A DNA stretch of 44,813 bases from Pantoea septica (GCF_002095575.1 NZ_MLJJ01000034.1:1-44813); one strand, 5' to 3'. Positions 1-8,380 are shown, counted from the first letter of the stretch. The notes: a model not told the origin generated them from the letters alone. Numbers and translations: made by a program.

Positions 1-662
1 GGCAGAAAGTCCGGCTGCGGCGGAATACAGTTCATATTGCCCGCGACCGGCTCGACGATAATACAGGCGATCTCTTCCGGATACTGCTCGAACGCGGCGC
101 GCACCGAGTCGAGATCGTTATAGGTGCAGGTCAGGGTGTGGCGGGCGAAATCGGCCGGCACGCCAGGGGAGTTCGGCTGGCCCAGTGTCAGCGCGCCGGA
201 GCCCGCTTTAACCAGCAGGCAGTCGGCATGGCCGTGATAGCAGCCTTCGAACTTCACGATCTTGTCGCGGCCGGTAAAGCCGCGCGCCAGGCGAATGGCG
301 CTCATGGTCGCTTCGGTGCCGGAGTTCACCATGCGCACCATATCCATGCTCGGCACCAGCTCGCACACCAGCTGCGCCATCTTTACTTCCATCTCGGTGG
401 GTGCGCCGAAGCTCAGGCCGCGCGCGGCGGCTTCGATCACCGCGTTGCGGATTTCGACGTTGTTGTGGCCCAGCACCATCGGTCCCCATGAACCGACATA
501 GTCGATATAGGTTTTGCCGTCGGCGTCGTACAGCCAGGCGCCGTCGGCGCGCTCGATGAACAGCGGCGTGCCGCCTACGCCGTTAAACGCGCGCACCGGC
601 GAGTTAACGCCGCCGGGGATCAGGCGTTGCGCCTCGGCAAACAGGTTTTCGGACTTACTCAT
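1..662 (-). CDS. hemL: Glutamate-1-semialdehyde 2,1-aminomutase, N-terminal part (cut by window edge)
   Basis: This enzyme converts glutamate-1-semialdehyde to 5-aminolevulinate, the second step of the C5 route to haem, using pyridoxal phosphate in the cytoplasm. The ATG is at 662-660 and the frame reads [20 protein letters not shown] onward without interruption to the window edge. About 220 residues are present; the family is usually about 426. The visible part contains the typical [16 protein letters not shown] stretch of this class III aminotransferase-fold enzyme and the GCYHGH segment. The PLP-binding lysine lies in the missing half, so an intact active site cannot be confirmed. It is transcribed away from erpA. 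In E. coli clcA lies between them; here only about 210 bases do. Confidence 0.97.
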   Translation of the reverse strand, partial: MSKSENLFAEAQRLIPGGVNSPVRAFNGVGGTPLFIERADGAWLYDADGKTYIDYVGSWGPMVLGHNNVEIRNAVIEAAARGLSFGAPTEMEVKMAQLVCELVPSMDMVRMVNSGTEATMSAIRLARGFTGRDKIVKFEGCYHGHADCLLVKAGSGALTLGQPNSPGVPADFARHTLTCTYNDLDSVRAAFEQYPEEIACIIVEPVAGNMNCIPPQPDFL

Positions 663-873
663 TTATTCGGCTCCAGCGGTTCATAAAAAATCTCGCGCCA
701 TTCTACGGGAAGACCACGGCAGGACGAAAGGCCGGAAAGGGCGCGCTATACTTACCTTAGCTGAAGGCTGGCGGCACAGAGTGCGAAGGGCAAAACTTGA
801 TTGCGCTATCGTGCTGGCGGATAATACGGCAATTGAGGTCGTTTTATGGCCTGGACCTTTACCGGAGTATAAG
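663..873. promoter_or_regulatory. Divergent promoter region between hemL and erpA
   Basis: This gap serves two genes pointing apart. Toward erpA there is TTGATT at 797-802, a 17-base spacer and GATAAT at 820-825, which would start transcription about 40 bases before the erpA ATG. A second possible -10, TATACT, is at 747-752 with no good -35. Toward hemL a weak TTCGTC/TAGAAT pair can be drawn on the minus strand. E. coli erpA is controlled by the Fe-S regulator IscR, but I could not place an IscR site with confidence. Promoters are inferred from base patterns only. Confidence 0.5.
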
Positions 874-1221
874 ATGAGTGATGATGTTGCAGCACTGCCG
901 TTACAGTTTACCGATGCGGCGGCCAGCAAGGTAAAGAACCTGATTGCCGACGAAGAGAATCCCGATCTGAAACTGCGCGTCTATATTACGGGCGGCGGCT
1001 GCAGCGGCTTTCAGTATGGTTTTACCTTTGACGACAAAATGAACGACGGCGACATGACCATTGAGAAACAGGGCGTGGCGCTGGTGGTGGATCCGATGAG
1101 CCTGCAGTACCTGGTCGGCGGCTCGGTTGACTATACCGAGGGTCTGGAGGGATCGCGTTTTATCGTTACCAACCCGAACGCCAAAACCACCTGCGGCTGC
1201 GGCTCCTCTTTCAGCATCTGA
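874..1221 (+). CDS. erpA: A-type iron-sulfur carrier ErpA
   Basis: ErpA carries Fe-S clusters to target proteins, including the isoprenoid enzymes IspG and IspH and respiratory enzymes. The 115-residue product matches the usual 114-residue length. The three cluster-binding cysteines of A-type carriers are present: Cys43 in GGGCSGF and Cys107 and Cys109 in TTCGCGSS close to the C-terminus. The reading frame is open further upstream, but the ATG at 874 is chosen because [17 protein letters not shown] begins like known ErpA and a promoter lies just before it. A strong hairpin terminator follows directly. It is a single-gene unit here. Confidence 0.97.
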   Translation: MSDDVAALPLQFTDAAASKVKNLIADEENPDLKLRVYITGGGCSGFQYGFTFDDKMNDGDMTIEKQGVALVVDPMSLQYLVGGSVDYTEGLEGSRFIVTNPNAKTTCGCGSSFSI

Positions 1222-1224
1222 TGC

Positions 1225-1252
1225 AAAAAGGCCGTCTTGCGACGGCCTTTTT
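1225..1252. terminator. Bidirectional terminator between erpA and a small secreted-protein gene
   Basis: The arms AAAGGCCGTC and GACGGCCTTT enclose a TTGC loop, with A-rich and T-rich flanks on both sides. It can therefore end erpA on the plus strand and the convergent small gene on the minus strand, whose stop codon is at 1256-1254. Confidence 0.9.
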
Positions 1253-1253
1253 C

Positions 1254-1505
1254 TTACCATTCAACGGTTACCAGCTTCGCCGTTTCCTTACGCATACTAT
1301 CCTTCTTTAGCACGCTTTCCGTTACGCGCGGCTGCGCGTTGATGCGGCGGCCGCAATCGATCTGCGGCATTGCCCGTTGCGGCTGGCTGTTAACTTCACA
1401 GCGCGAATAGATAATCAGCTGAACGCCTATCGTTCCCGTTGTCGACGCAGTGGCAAAGGGCGCGACGGTCGCGAGCGCGAAGGCCAGCAGCAAGGCTCTG
1501 GTCAT
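1254..1505 (-). CDS. Small secreted protein with two cysteines, function unknown
   Basis: This is an 83-residue protein starting at the ATG at 1505-1503. The frame is open 12 codons further, but this start gives a clean signal peptide: MTR, a hydrophobic run ALLLAFALATVA and a likely cut after PFATA near residue 20. The mature part is about 63 residues, begins with a Gly/Thr-rich stretch, has Cys36 and Cys51 that could form a disulfide in the periplasm, and ends in a basic region and VTVEW. The overall plan (signal peptide, a Cys, a Gln/Pro-rich turn, then CG, then alternating beta-like residues) faintly recalls the small YehE/DUF2574 proteins of enterobacteria; this is only a suggestion. It sits where E. 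coli has yadS. Function is not known to me. Confidence 0.7.
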   Translation of the reverse strand: MTRALLLAFALATVAPFATASTTGTIGVQLIIYSRCEVNSQPQRAMPQIDCGRRINAQPRVTESVLKKDSMRKETAKLVTVEW

Positions 1506-1628
1506 ATTTGATTCCTGGTGTGCAAAATGCGCGAGGCGCATAAAAGGACGCTGAGCTTACGTGGCGTCGGCGTCTCGTTTATTGATTAACGGCAAAATTA
1601 GCGGGATCTTTAATCGCTTTCTGCTGAT

Positions 1629-2423
1629 TTATTGTTCCGGGTGCAGGGCGGCGCAGAGCCGCTTTGCCGCCAGCAGCATACGCGGGCCGGGACGGCTGAT
1701 CCAGTCATCCTCGATGGCGATGACCGGTACGGCGAGCTGGGGCTGCCAGAAGCGCGCCACGCTCTGCGCCTGTGCGGCGTCGCCGGCGACCACGATCGCC
1801 TGCGGATGGCGCATCAGGACCTGCTCGCGGCTGACCTGCGGCCAGCTGACGCGGCTGTCGGCGAAAATATTCTTTCCGGCGCACAGCGTGATGATGTCGT
1901 TTTGCAGGGTATCGCGCGCGGCGGTAAACAGGGGTTGCTGGCCGAACTGCAGAAAAAGCGGCACGGCGGGCAGGGCGGCGTAGCGCGCGCGCAGGGAATT
2001 CGCCTGCTGCTTCAGCTGTTGCGCGGTCTCCTGCGCCTGCTGCGGATGCGGGCTCCAGCGCTGCAGCGACGCGACGGCGTCCGCCATCTCGTCCAGCGAG
2101 CCGGGATCGAGCCACTCGACCCTGACGCCGAGCCGCTGCAGCTGATCGATCTGACGCTGCGGATTGCCGCCGCGCCACGCGAGCACGACATCCGGCTTCA
2201 GCGCCAGAATGCGCTCGACCTTAACGCCTTGCCAGTTGGCGACCTGCTCCAGCGCTTTCGCGGCGGGCGGATAGTCGGACCAGGCGCTGACCGCGACCGG
2301 CGTGATGCCGGCGGCGAACGCCATTTCGGTGAGATGGGGGGCGAGCGAGATAACGCGCGGAGGGGCGGCGAACAGGCTGCCGCAAAACAGCAGCAGCCCT
2401 ATCGTCCAGAGCGATTTAGCCAC
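1629..2423 (-). CDS. btuF: Vitamin B12 periplasmic binding protein
   Basis: BtuF captures cobalamin in the periplasm and delivers it to the BtuCD ABC importer. The product has 264 residues, as expected. It starts with GTG at 2423-2421, giving a signal peptide [19 protein letters not shown] with a cut before APPRVIS. The mature protein begins with the [18 protein letters not shown] segment typical of this class III (helical-backbone) binding-protein family, followed by [14 protein letters not shown] and the [13 protein letters not shown] segment. It overlaps the mtn stop by 8 bases, the same arrangement as in E. coli, so the two are translated from one message. BtuCD genes are not in this window. 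Confidence 0.95.
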   Translation of the reverse strand: MAKSLWTIGLLLFCGSLFAAPPRVISLAPHLTEMAFAAGITPVAVSAWSDYPPAAKALEQVANWQGVKVERILALKPDVVLAWRGGNPQRQIDQLQRLGVRVEWLDPGSLDEMADAVASLQRWSPHPQQAQETAQQLKQQANSLRARYAALPAVPLFLQFGQQPLFTAARDTLQNDIITLCAGKNIFADSRVSWPQVSREQVLMRHPQAIVVAGDAAQAQSVARFWQPQLAVPVIAIEDDWISRPGPRMLLAAKRLCAALHPEQ

Positions 2424-3114
2424 GCGCCAGACGCGCCAGCAGCTTCTCCACCATCAGCGACGACTGCTGCGCCGCGACGCTGAGAAACTCTTCAAAGCTC
2501 AGATGCGACGCTTTGTCGGCAACGTCCGAAATGGCGCGCACCACCACGAAAGGCACCTTGAACTGGTGGCAGACATGGCCGATGGCGGTGGCTTCCATCT
2601 CTACGGCGATCGCCTGCGGGAAGGTCGCGCGAATGCGCGCCAGCGGTTCGGCGCCGTTGATAAAGGCGTCGCCGCTGACCACCAGGCCGCGCACCGCGTT
2701 CAGGTTCAGCTCGCTGATGCAGGCTTCCGCGGCGGCAATCAGCTGCGCATCGGCGGTAAAGGCCGCCGGACAGCCCGCCATCTGGCCTGGCTCGTAGCCG
2801 AAGGCGGTAACGTCGGCGTCGTGATAGCGCACTTCGTCCGAGACCACGATATCGCCGACCGAGAGCGTCGGCGCCAGACCGCCGGCCGATCCGGTGTTGA
2901 TCACCAGGTCCGGCTTGCACAGCTCAAGCAGCAGGGTGGTGCCCAGCGCCGCCGAGGTTTTACCGATACCCGATTTTAGCAAAGCGACCTCAACGCCGTT
3001 CAGCGTGCCGGTGTAAATTTCGCAGCCGGCCAGCGTCAGGGTCTGGCGGTTCTCGATTTTGTCACGCAGCAGGGTCACTTCCTGCTCCATCGCGCCAATA
3101 ATGCCTGCTTTCAT
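2416..3114 (-). CDS. mtn: 5'-methylthioadenosine/S-adenosylhomocysteine nucleosidase
   Basis: This cytoplasmic hydrolase splits methylthioadenosine and S-adenosylhomocysteine into adenine and the thio-ribose product, recycling methionine and feeding the LuxS/AI-2 route. It has 232 residues, exactly the usual length. Glu12 in [13 protein letters not shown], the [11 protein letters not shown] segment (catalytic-site Glu) and the aspartate in [10 protein letters not shown] match the known active site. It is first in a two-gene unit with btuF and points away from dgt. Confidence 0.97.
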   Translation of the reverse strand: MKAGIIGAMEQEVTLLRDKIENRQTLTLAGCEIYTGTLNGVEVALLKSGIGKTSAALGTTLLLELCKPDLVINTGSAGGLAPTLSVGDIVVSDEVRYHDADVTAFGYEPGQMAGCPAAFTADAQLIAAAEACISELNLNAVRGLVVSGDAFINGAEPLARIRATFPQAIAVEMEATAIGHVCHQFKVPFVVVRAISDVADKASHLSFEEFLSVAAQQSSLMVEKLLARLARG

Positions 3115-3213
3115 AAAAGAGTCTCGCTAATGTGGTGGAAGTGGTCGTAAAAAGTGAGGCATAGTCTAGCATGGCTGGCAGGGGATTGATTCACGAAGGT
3201 ATAAGGGGAAGCG
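3115..3213. promoter_or_regulatory. Divergent mtn/dgt start region
   Basis: These 99 bases must hold promoters for both mtn (minus) and dgt (plus). The AT-rich, nearly palindromic ATAGTCTAGCAT at 3161-3172 could supply a -10 on either strand (TAGACT for mtn, TAGTCT for dgt), but neither has a convincing -35. A good Shine-Dalgarno, AAGGGGA, lies at 3203-3209 before the dgt ATG. Confidence 0.35.
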
Positions 3214-4704
3214 ATGGCGACGGTTAATTTCAGGAAGAAGATCAGTTTTACTCGCCCTTATAACACGCGCAAAGAGCCGGAAGGGGAATACTATATTACC
3301 CGCCACTTTGAGAGCGATCGCGGCCGTATTATCAACTCGGCGGCGATTCGCCGACTGCAGCAAAAAACCCAGGTTTTTCCGCTGGAGCGCAACGCCGCAG
3401 TGCGCTCGCGCCTTACTCATTCGCTGGAAGTGCAGCAGACGGGACGCTATATCGCCAAAGAGATCCTGCAAACCCTGAAAAATCAGGGCGGTCTGGCGCA
3501 GTACGGGCTGGACGAGATGGAGGGCGCGTTTGAAAGCCTGGTAGAAATGGCCTGCCTGCTGCACGACGTCGGTAATCCGCCGTTCGGCCATTTCGGCGAG
3601 GCGGCCATTAACGACTGGTTTGAAGAGCACCTTCCGCTGGAGCTGGTGGATCCGCTGGTGGCCGGTGTCGAAGGCGAGCCGCAGCGCGCCGATTTCAGCC
3701 AGCTCAACGCCATGATCCGCCAGGATCTGTGCCACTTCGAAGGCAATGCGCAGGCGATCCGCATGGTGCATACCCTGCTACAGCTAAATCTCAGCTATTC
3801 GCAGGTCGCCTGCATCCTGAAATATACCGCGCCCGCCTGGTGGCAGGGCGAGAAGCCCGAGCAGTTCAGCGCGCTGATGAAAAAGCCGGGTTTTTACCTC
3901 TCCGAACGCGACTATATCGCCGATCTGCGCGCAGCGACCCATATGGAAGAGCATCATCGTTTTCCGCTGACCTATATTATGGAAGCGGCGGATGATATCT
4001 CCTACTGCATCGCCGATCTGGATGACGCCGTCGAAAAAGATATATTTAACATTGATGCGCTTTATGACTATTTATGTAAGAACTGGGGGCCGATTAAAAA
4101 TAACGACGCCTTCAGCCGAACGGTCGGCGAGGCCTGGCGCGAAGCCTGTAACAAAAAGCGTCGCAGCAGAAGCGATCAGTTTTTTATGTCGTTGCGCGTT
4201 AACGTACAGAACGTACTGGTCAGCCATGCGGTAAAACGTTTCGTCGATAATCTGCCCGCTATTTTCAATGGCGATTTCAATCATGCGCTATTAGAGGACG
4301 ACGGCGAAGAGGGAAGGTTATTGCAGATGTTTAAAACGGTAGCGCGCCGCCACGTATTTAACCATGCCGAAGTCGAACAGCTGGAATTACAAGGTTATCG
4401 TGTCATTAAGGGATTGTTAGAAATATATCAACCTTTGATGATGCTAACGTTCGAAGCCTTTACTACGCTGATTAACGAGGACTTTCTGCGTCAACACCCG
4501 ATTGAAACGCGCCTGTTTCATAAACTTTCCGGAAAGCATCGTAAAGCCTATCAGCAAAAAATGCGCACGCTGGTCGTCGAGCATAAATATCAGCGACTAT
4601 TATGGGAAAGATATTATCGCTTTCGCCTGATTCAGGATTATATTAGCGGTATGACCGATCTTTATGCGTGGGATGAGTATCGCCGGCTGATGGCGGTAGA
4701 ATAA
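3214..4704 (+). CDS. dgt: dGTP triphosphohydrolase
   Basis: Dgt hydrolyses dGTP to deoxyguanosine and triphosphate, lowering the dGTP pool. The product has 496 residues against about 505 in E. coli. The HD-domain metal ligands are clear: His69 in [11 protein letters not shown], His117-Asp118 in [15 protein letters not shown], and His126 nearby. The start ATG is preceded by a good ribosome-binding site. From about 4020 to 4700 base use becomes noticeably more AT-rich (for example GATATATTTAACATT) than in the neighbouring genes, while the protein still reads as normal Dgt. It probably forms its own transcription unit, as degP has its own stress promoter. Confidence 0.96.
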   Translation: MATVNFRKKISFTRPYNTRKEPEGEYYITRHFESDRGRIINSAAIRRLQQKTQVFPLERNAAVRSRLTHSLEVQQTGRYIAKEILQTLKNQGGLAQYGLDEMEGAFESLVEMACLLHDVGNPPFGHFGEAAINDWFEEHLPLELVDPLVAGVEGEPQRADFSQLNAMIRQDLCHFEGNAQAIRMVHTLLQLNLSYSQVACILKYTAPAWWQGEKPEQFSALMKKPGFYLSERDYIADLRAATHMEEHHRFPLTYIMEAADDISYCIADLDDAVEKDIFNIDALYDYLCKNWGPIKNNDAFSRTVGEAWREACNKKRRSRSDQFFMSLRVNVQNVLVSHAVKRFVDNLPAIFNGDFNHALLEDDGEEGRLLQMFKTVARRHVFNHAEVEQLELQGYRVIKGLLEIYQPLMMLTFEAFTTLINEDFLRQHPIETRLFHKLSGKHRKAYQQKMRTLVVEHKYQRLLWERYYRFRLIQDYISGMTDLYAWDEYRRLMAVE

Positions 4705-4714
4705 CTGGACTTTT

Positions 4715-4729
4715 GTAAAGAGCGTGCAT
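4715..4729 (+). promoter_or_regulatory. Possible CpxR site upstream of degP
   Basis: GTAAA at 4715-4719 followed five bases later by TGCAT resembles the CpxR box (GTAAA-N5-GTAAA) in its first half only. The context TTTTGTAAAGA plus AAATTTTTACC resembles the region upstream of E. coli degP, where CpxR acts. The second half-site is poor, so confidence is moderate. Confidence 0.45.
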
Positions 4730-4759
4730 AAATTTTTACCTTTGCCGCAAACTTTTGCT

Positions 4760-4787
4760 GGAACTTCGCGTTAAAAGATTAATCTCA
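4760..4787 (+). promoter_or_regulatory. Sigma-E promoter of degP
   Basis: GGAACTT at 4760-4766, a 16-base spacer and TCTCA at 4783-4787 match the sigma-E consensus (GGAACTT, N16, TCTGA) well. E. coli degP is a classic sigma-E gene with the same element. The predicted transcript would start about 45 bases before the degP ATG. RseP, also in this window, releases sigma-E, so the regulator circuit and this target are both here. Confidence 0.88.
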
Positions 4788-4839
4788 TAACTGACCACAG
4801 CAAGGGTCTGGCGTTTATTACTGGATGAGACTAATACGA

Positions 4840-6267
4840 ATGAAAAAAAACACCCTAACGTTGAGCGCGCTGGCGCTCAGTCTTGGCCTGGCGTTAAGCC
4901 CTGCCGCCGTTTTCGCCGCTGAATCGGCTTCTTCTACCAGTCAGCAGCTGCCGAGCCTGGCGCCGATGCTGGAAAAAGTTATGCCGTCAGTGGTCAGCAT
5001 CAGCGTCGAAGGCAGCACCACGGTAAAAACGCCGCGTCTGCCGCCGCAATTTCAGCAGTTCTTTGGCGATAATTCGCCTTTCTGTCAGGATGGCTCGCCT
5101 TTCCAGAGCTCGCCGATGTGCCAGGACGGCGCGGGCGGCGCTGGCCCCAACACCCAACAGGAAAAATTCCGCGCGCTTGGCTCCGGCGTCGTGATCAACG
5201 CCGAAAAAGGCTATGTGGTGACCAACAACCACGTTGTCGACAACGCAACCAAAATTCAGGTGCAGCTCAGCGATGGCCGCCGCTATGACGGCAAGGTGAT
5301 TGGCAAAGATCCGCGTTCAGATATCGCGCTGGTGCAGCTGATCGACGCGAAAAACCTGACGGCGATTAAAATCGCCGACTCCGACAACCTGCGCGTCGGC
5401 GACTACACCGTCGCCATCGGCAACCCGTACGGCCTGGGCGAAACCGTCACTTCAGGCATCGTTTCGGCGCTGGGACGCAGCGGGCTTAACGTCGAAAACT
5501 ACGAAAACTTTATTCAGACCGATGCGGCGATTAACCGCGGCAACTCCGGCGGCGCGCTGGTGAACCTCAACGGCGAGCTGATCGGCATCAACACGGCGAT
5601 CCTTGCGCCGGACGGCGGCAATATCGGCATCGGCTTTGCCATCCCGAGCAATATGGTGAAAAACCTCACCGGACAGATGGTGGAGTTCGGTCAGGTGAAA
5701 CGCGGCGAGCTGGGTATTCTGGGCGCTGAGCTGAACTCCGAGCTGGCGAAAGCGATGAAGGTCGACGCGCAGCGCGGCGCCTTCGTCAGCCAGGTGCTGC
5801 CGAACTCCGCCGCGGCGAAAGCGGGCGTGAAGGCGGGCGACGTGGTGGTGTCGATGAACGGCAAGCCGCTGAGCAGTTTTGCCGCTCTGCGCGCCGAAGT
5901 CGGTTCGCTGCCGATCGGCACCAAACTGCAGCTTGGCCTGCTGCGCGACGGCAAACCAGTGAGCGTGACCGTCGAGCTGCAGCAGAGCTCGCAGGATAAG
6001 GTGCAGTCTGCCACCATCTACACCGGCATCGAGGGCGCCGATCTGAGCAACGACAGCGGCAGCGATAAAGGGGTGCGCGTAGACAACGTGAAGCCTAACA
6101 GCGCCGCAGCGCGTATCGGCCTGAAAAAAGGCGACATCATCCTTGGCGTCAACCAGCAGCGCGTCGCTAACCTGGGCGAACTGCGTAAAATCCTCGACAC
6201 CAAGCCGTCAGTGCTGGCGCTGAACGTTAAGCGCGGCGACAGCAGCATCTATCTGCTGATGCAGTAA
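4840..6267 (+). CDS. degP: Periplasmic serine endoprotease/chaperone DegP
   Basis: DegP degrades or refolds misfolded envelope proteins in the periplasm as oligomeric cages. The product has 475 residues. The ATG at 4840 is preferred to one 15 bases upstream because it gives the usual start MKKNTLTLSALALSLG and a signal peptide cut after VFA (residue 26). The catalytic triad is His131 (TNNHVVD), Asp161 (RSDIALVQ) and Ser236 (GNSGGAL). The LA loop keeps the two cysteines (82 and 94). Two PDZ domains follow, at roughly 281-375 and 390-470. It is preceded by a sigma-E promoter and followed by a strong terminator, so it is a single-gene unit. Confidence 0.98.
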   Translation: MKKNTLTLSALALSLGLALSPAAVFAAESASSTSQQLPSLAPMLEKVMPSVVSISVEGSTTVKTPRLPPQFQQFFGDNSPFCQDGSPFQSSPMCQDGAGGAGPNTQQEKFRALGSGVVINAEKGYVVTNNHVVDNATKIQVQLSDGRRYDGKVIGKDPRSDIALVQLIDAKNLTAIKIADSDNLRVGDYTVAIGNPYGLGETVTSGIVSALGRSGLNVENYENFIQTDAAINRGNSGGALVNLNGELIGINTAILAPDGGNIGIGFAIPSNMVKNLTGQMVEFGQVKRGELGILGAELNSELAKAMKVDAQRGAFVSQVLPNSAAAKAGVKAGDVVVSMNGKPLSSFAALRAEVGSLPIGTKLQLGLLRDGKPVSVTVELQQSSQDKVQSATIYTGIEGADLSNDSGSDKGVRVDNVKPNSAAARIGLKKGDIILGVNQQRVANLGELRKILDTKPSVLALNVKRGDSSIYLLMQ

Positions 6268-6283
6268 CGCTATTTCTCCCGTC

Positions 6284-6308
6284 AGGCGGACTTCGGTCCG
6301 CCTTTTTT
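6284..6308 (+). terminator. degP terminator
   Basis: The perfect 8-bp stem AGGCGGAC/GTCCGCCT with a stable TTCG loop is followed by a run of Ts. The core GCGGACTTCGGTCCGC recurs in the accA terminator. Confidence 0.93.
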
Positions 6309-6366
6309 ATGGGGGCGGTTCAGAGTGTGACCGGAACCGCAAAACCCGTAAATCCCCGTCTGGCTC

Positions 6367-6380
6367 TGTGCATTTGCACA
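6367..6380. promoter_or_regulatory. Palindrome upstream of cdaR, possible operator
   Basis: TGTGCATTTGCACA is a perfect 6-bp inverted repeat about 60 bases before the cdaR ATG. E. coli cdaR is autoregulated, so this may be a CdaR operator; that link is inference. Confidence 0.45.
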
Positions 6381-6439
6381 ATGCCTGGCCTCGCCGCCAT
6401 GCGTATGCTGTAGCATCCACTCTCTGTCAGGATTTACAG

Positions 6440-7597
6440 ATGGCAACCTATCATCTCGATGCGCGCCTTGCGCAGGATATCGTGGCGCGCACCATGAAAA
6501 TTATTGACAGCAATGTCAACGTGATGGATGCGCGCGGCCGTATCATCGGCAGCGGCGATCGCGAGCGTATTGGCGAATTGCACGAAGGCGCGCTGCTGGT
6601 GCTCTCCCAGGGGCGCGTGGTGGACATCGATGAAGCGGTAGCGAAACATCTGCACGGCGTGCGGCCAGGCATTAATCTGCCGCTGCGCATCGACGGCGAA
6701 ATCGTCGGCGTAATCGGACTGACCGGCGATCCGGTCGCGCTGCGCCACTACGGCGAGCTGGTCTGCATGACGGCGGAGATGATGCTGGAGCAGACCCGAC
6801 TGCTGCATATGCTGGCGCAGGACAGCCGCCTGCGCGAGGAGCTGGTGCTGAACCTTATCCGCAGCGAAAGCCTGACGCCGCAGCTGACCGAATGGGCGCA
6901 GCGTCTCGGCATCGATCTCAACCAGCCGCGCGTGGTGGCGGTGGTGGAGGTCGACAGCGGTCAGCTCGGCGTCGACAGCGCTATGTCGGAGCTTCAGCAG
7001 CTGCAAACGCTGCTGACGACCCCGGAGCGCGATAACCTGATCGCCATTGTTTCCCTGACGGAGATGGTGGTGCTGAAGCCGGCGCTGAATGCGCACGGAC
7101 GCTACGATCAGGACGATCACCGCAAGCGCGTCGAACAGCTGCTGCAGCGTATGAAAGAGAGCGGCCAGGTGCGGATGCGCATCGCGCTCGGCAACTATTT
7201 TACCGGGCCGGGCAGCATTGCGCGCTCGTATCGTACCGCGCGTACCACCATGATGGTCGGCAAGCAGCGCATGCCGGAGCTGCGCAGCTATTTCTATCAG
7301 GATTTAGTGTTGCCGGTGCTGCTCGACAGCCTGCGCGGCGGCTGGCAGGCGAATGAGCTGGCGCGTCCGCTGGCGCGGCTGAAAAACATGGATAACAACG
7401 GCCTGCTGCGGCGCACGCTGGTGGCCTGGTTTACTCATAACGTGCAGCCCAGCGCTACGGCACGCGCGCTTTTTATTCACCGCAATACGCTGGAGTATCG
7501 GCTGAACCGCATTTCCGAGCTGACCGGGCTGAATCTCAGCCAGTTTGACGATCGCCTGCTGCTATACGTGGCGTTGCAGCTGGACGAGCAGAGCTGA
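6440..7597 (+). CDS. cdaR: Sugar diacid transcriptional regulator CdaR
   Basis: CdaR activates genes for uptake and breakdown of the sugar diacids glucarate and galactarate (garPLRK, gudPXD in E. coli) and glycerate. The 385-residue product equals the E. coli length. The ATG at 6440 is chosen because MATYHLDARLAQDIVART matches the family start; the frame is open further upstream. The N-terminal half is the sugar-diacid sensor domain (INVMDARGRIIGSGDRERIG type), and the C-terminal part is a PucR-type helix-turn-helix in ARALFIHRNTLEYRLNRIS. Its target operons are not in the window. It is convergent with yaeH. Confidence 0.97.
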   Translation: MATYHLDARLAQDIVARTMKIIDSNVNVMDARGRIIGSGDRERIGELHEGALLVLSQGRVVDIDEAVAKHLHGVRPGINLPLRIDGEIVGVIGLTGDPVALRHYGELVCMTAEMMLEQTRLLHMLAQDSRLREELVLNLIRSESLTPQLTEWAQRLGIDLNQPRVVAVVEVDSGQLGVDSAMSELQQLQTLLTTPERDNLIAIVSLTEMVVLKPALNAHGRYDQDDHRKRVEQLLQRMKESGQVRMRIALGNYFTGPGSIARSYRTARTTMMVGKQRMPELRSYFYQDLVLPVLLDSLRGGWQANELARPLARLKNMDNNGLLRRTLVAWFTHNVQPSATARALFIHRNTLEYRLNRISELTGLNLSQFDDRLLLYVALQLDEQS

Positions 7598-7606
7598 GAC
7601 GACAAA

Positions 7607-7628
7607 AAGGCCAGCGTTAGCTAGCCTT
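7607..7628 (+). terminator. Weak hairpin after cdaR
   Basis: The arms AAGGCCAGC and GCTAGCCTT pair with one mismatch around a GTTA loop. There is no clear T-run, so it may be a weak terminator only. Confidence 0.4.
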
Positions 7629-7643
7629 CTGTCGACTGGTCTG

Positions 7644-7757
7644 AGCGTTAGCGCGGATAGTATGGCCCGATCGCAAAGTCGCTCAAGGCATCCATGCGCG
7701 CTCGGCCCGCGACATCCCTGTCGCGGGACGCTTTGCTCTTCGGGCCATACTATCCGC
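7644..7757. repeat. Large inverted repeat with nested hairpins between cdaR and yaeH
   Basis: GCGGATAGTATGGCCCGA at 7653-7670 is matched by its exact reverse complement at 7740-7757. Inside, GCAAAG at 7673-7678 pairs with CTTTGC at 7731-7736 after short bulges, and CCCGCGAC at 7706-7713 pairs with GTCGCGGG at 7720-7727. Together they would fold into a long stem of over 30 base pairs, with an unpaired side around 7679-7705. AGCGTTAGC occurs just before it (7644-7652) and again 31 bases upstream (7613-7621). It sits between two convergent genes, so it may act as a two-way transcription stop or be a palindromic interspersed repeat (REP/MITE-like). It codes for nothing I can recognise. Confidence 0.8.
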
Positions 7758-7800
7758 AAGTTGGCACTGGTGCCTTCTGTAGCAAGCAACAGCAGGCGCA

Positions 7801-8193
7801 TTACCGATTATTGCGCGTCAGCTTGTCCAAATCGCCTTCAATCTCGGCAATTTTATTGGTTACCACGTTCTCCAGATGGCGCAGATCCGCCAGGATCTTA
7901 CGTTTCAAATCCACTTCCACCTGATCGCGCTGGCAGATCTGATCCAGTTCGTCGATCACATAGCGCAGGTTCGGGCTGATCTCCTGAACCTCTTTGTAGC
8001 CCTGATTGATATTGTCTGCGACCACGGTTTTGCGCTGGCGCGGATATTTAAACTTCACGCTCTTGGCGAAGAACTCGCCTTTGTCTTTACGAAAGTAAAT
8101 TTTAAGGATGTCGTTGTTGGCTTCCTGACGCAGGCTGTAGCGATCGATATCGTCCGGATTATTAATGCCTAAGCTTTTAAGGTTGTCATACAT
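7801..8193 (-). CDS. yaeH: UPF0325 family protein YaeH
   Basis: A conserved enterobacterial cytoplasmic protein of unknown function. The product has 130 residues against 128 in E. coli and is near-identical to YaeH through [39 protein letters not shown] and the C-terminal helix. The ATG at 8193-8191 is chosen because it gives the family start [10 protein letters not shown]; the frame is open for 28 more codons, but the upstream residues do not look like the family. It is charged and probably helical with a coiled-coil-like C-terminus ([11 protein letters not shown]). No signal peptide or membrane segment is seen. Confidence 0.95.
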   Translation of the reverse strand: MYDNLKSLGINNPDDIDRYSLRQEANNDILKIYFRKDKGEFFAKSVKFKYPRQRKTVVADNINQGYKEVQEISPNLRYVIDELDQICQRDQVEVDLKRKILADLRHLENVVTNKIAEIEGDLDKLTRNNR

Positions 8194-8330
8194 AGCGATT
8201 TTTCCACCAAAAAGAGAGAAGCGCGCATCTGTGTTCATGGCACAAAAATAACTGTAGACAAAAAACGGATTGAACACTGCGCGACGGGAGATAACTGGCG
8301 CGGATTATGACCTGGGTAAAAAGTAAACGC

Positions 8331-8358
8331 ACCTGTTAATTCGTTTCGCGAATCAGGT
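8331..8358. other. Bulged hairpin in the yaeH-dapD gap
   Basis: ACCTG and ATTCG (8331-8343) can pair with CGAAT and CAGGT (8349-8358), leaving a TTA bulge. It lies upstream of yaeH, after the dapD terminator in transcription direction. Role unknown; the rest of the 8194-8380 gap is AT-rich and must hold the yaeH promoter, which I could not place. Confidence 0.35.
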
Positions 8359-8380
8359 TATAAGAGGGAGAAGTGTAAAG

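Noticed and set aside
514..873. In-frame extension upstream of erpA
   Set aside because: The extra 120 residues do not look like any ErpA, run through the promoter and overlap hemL; the ATG at 874 gives the normal protein.
4020..4704. AT-rich dgt segment as a foreign insertion
   Set aside because: The reading frame and Dgt sequence continue without a break and there are no flanking repeats, so insertion is excluded; only allele exchange remains possible.
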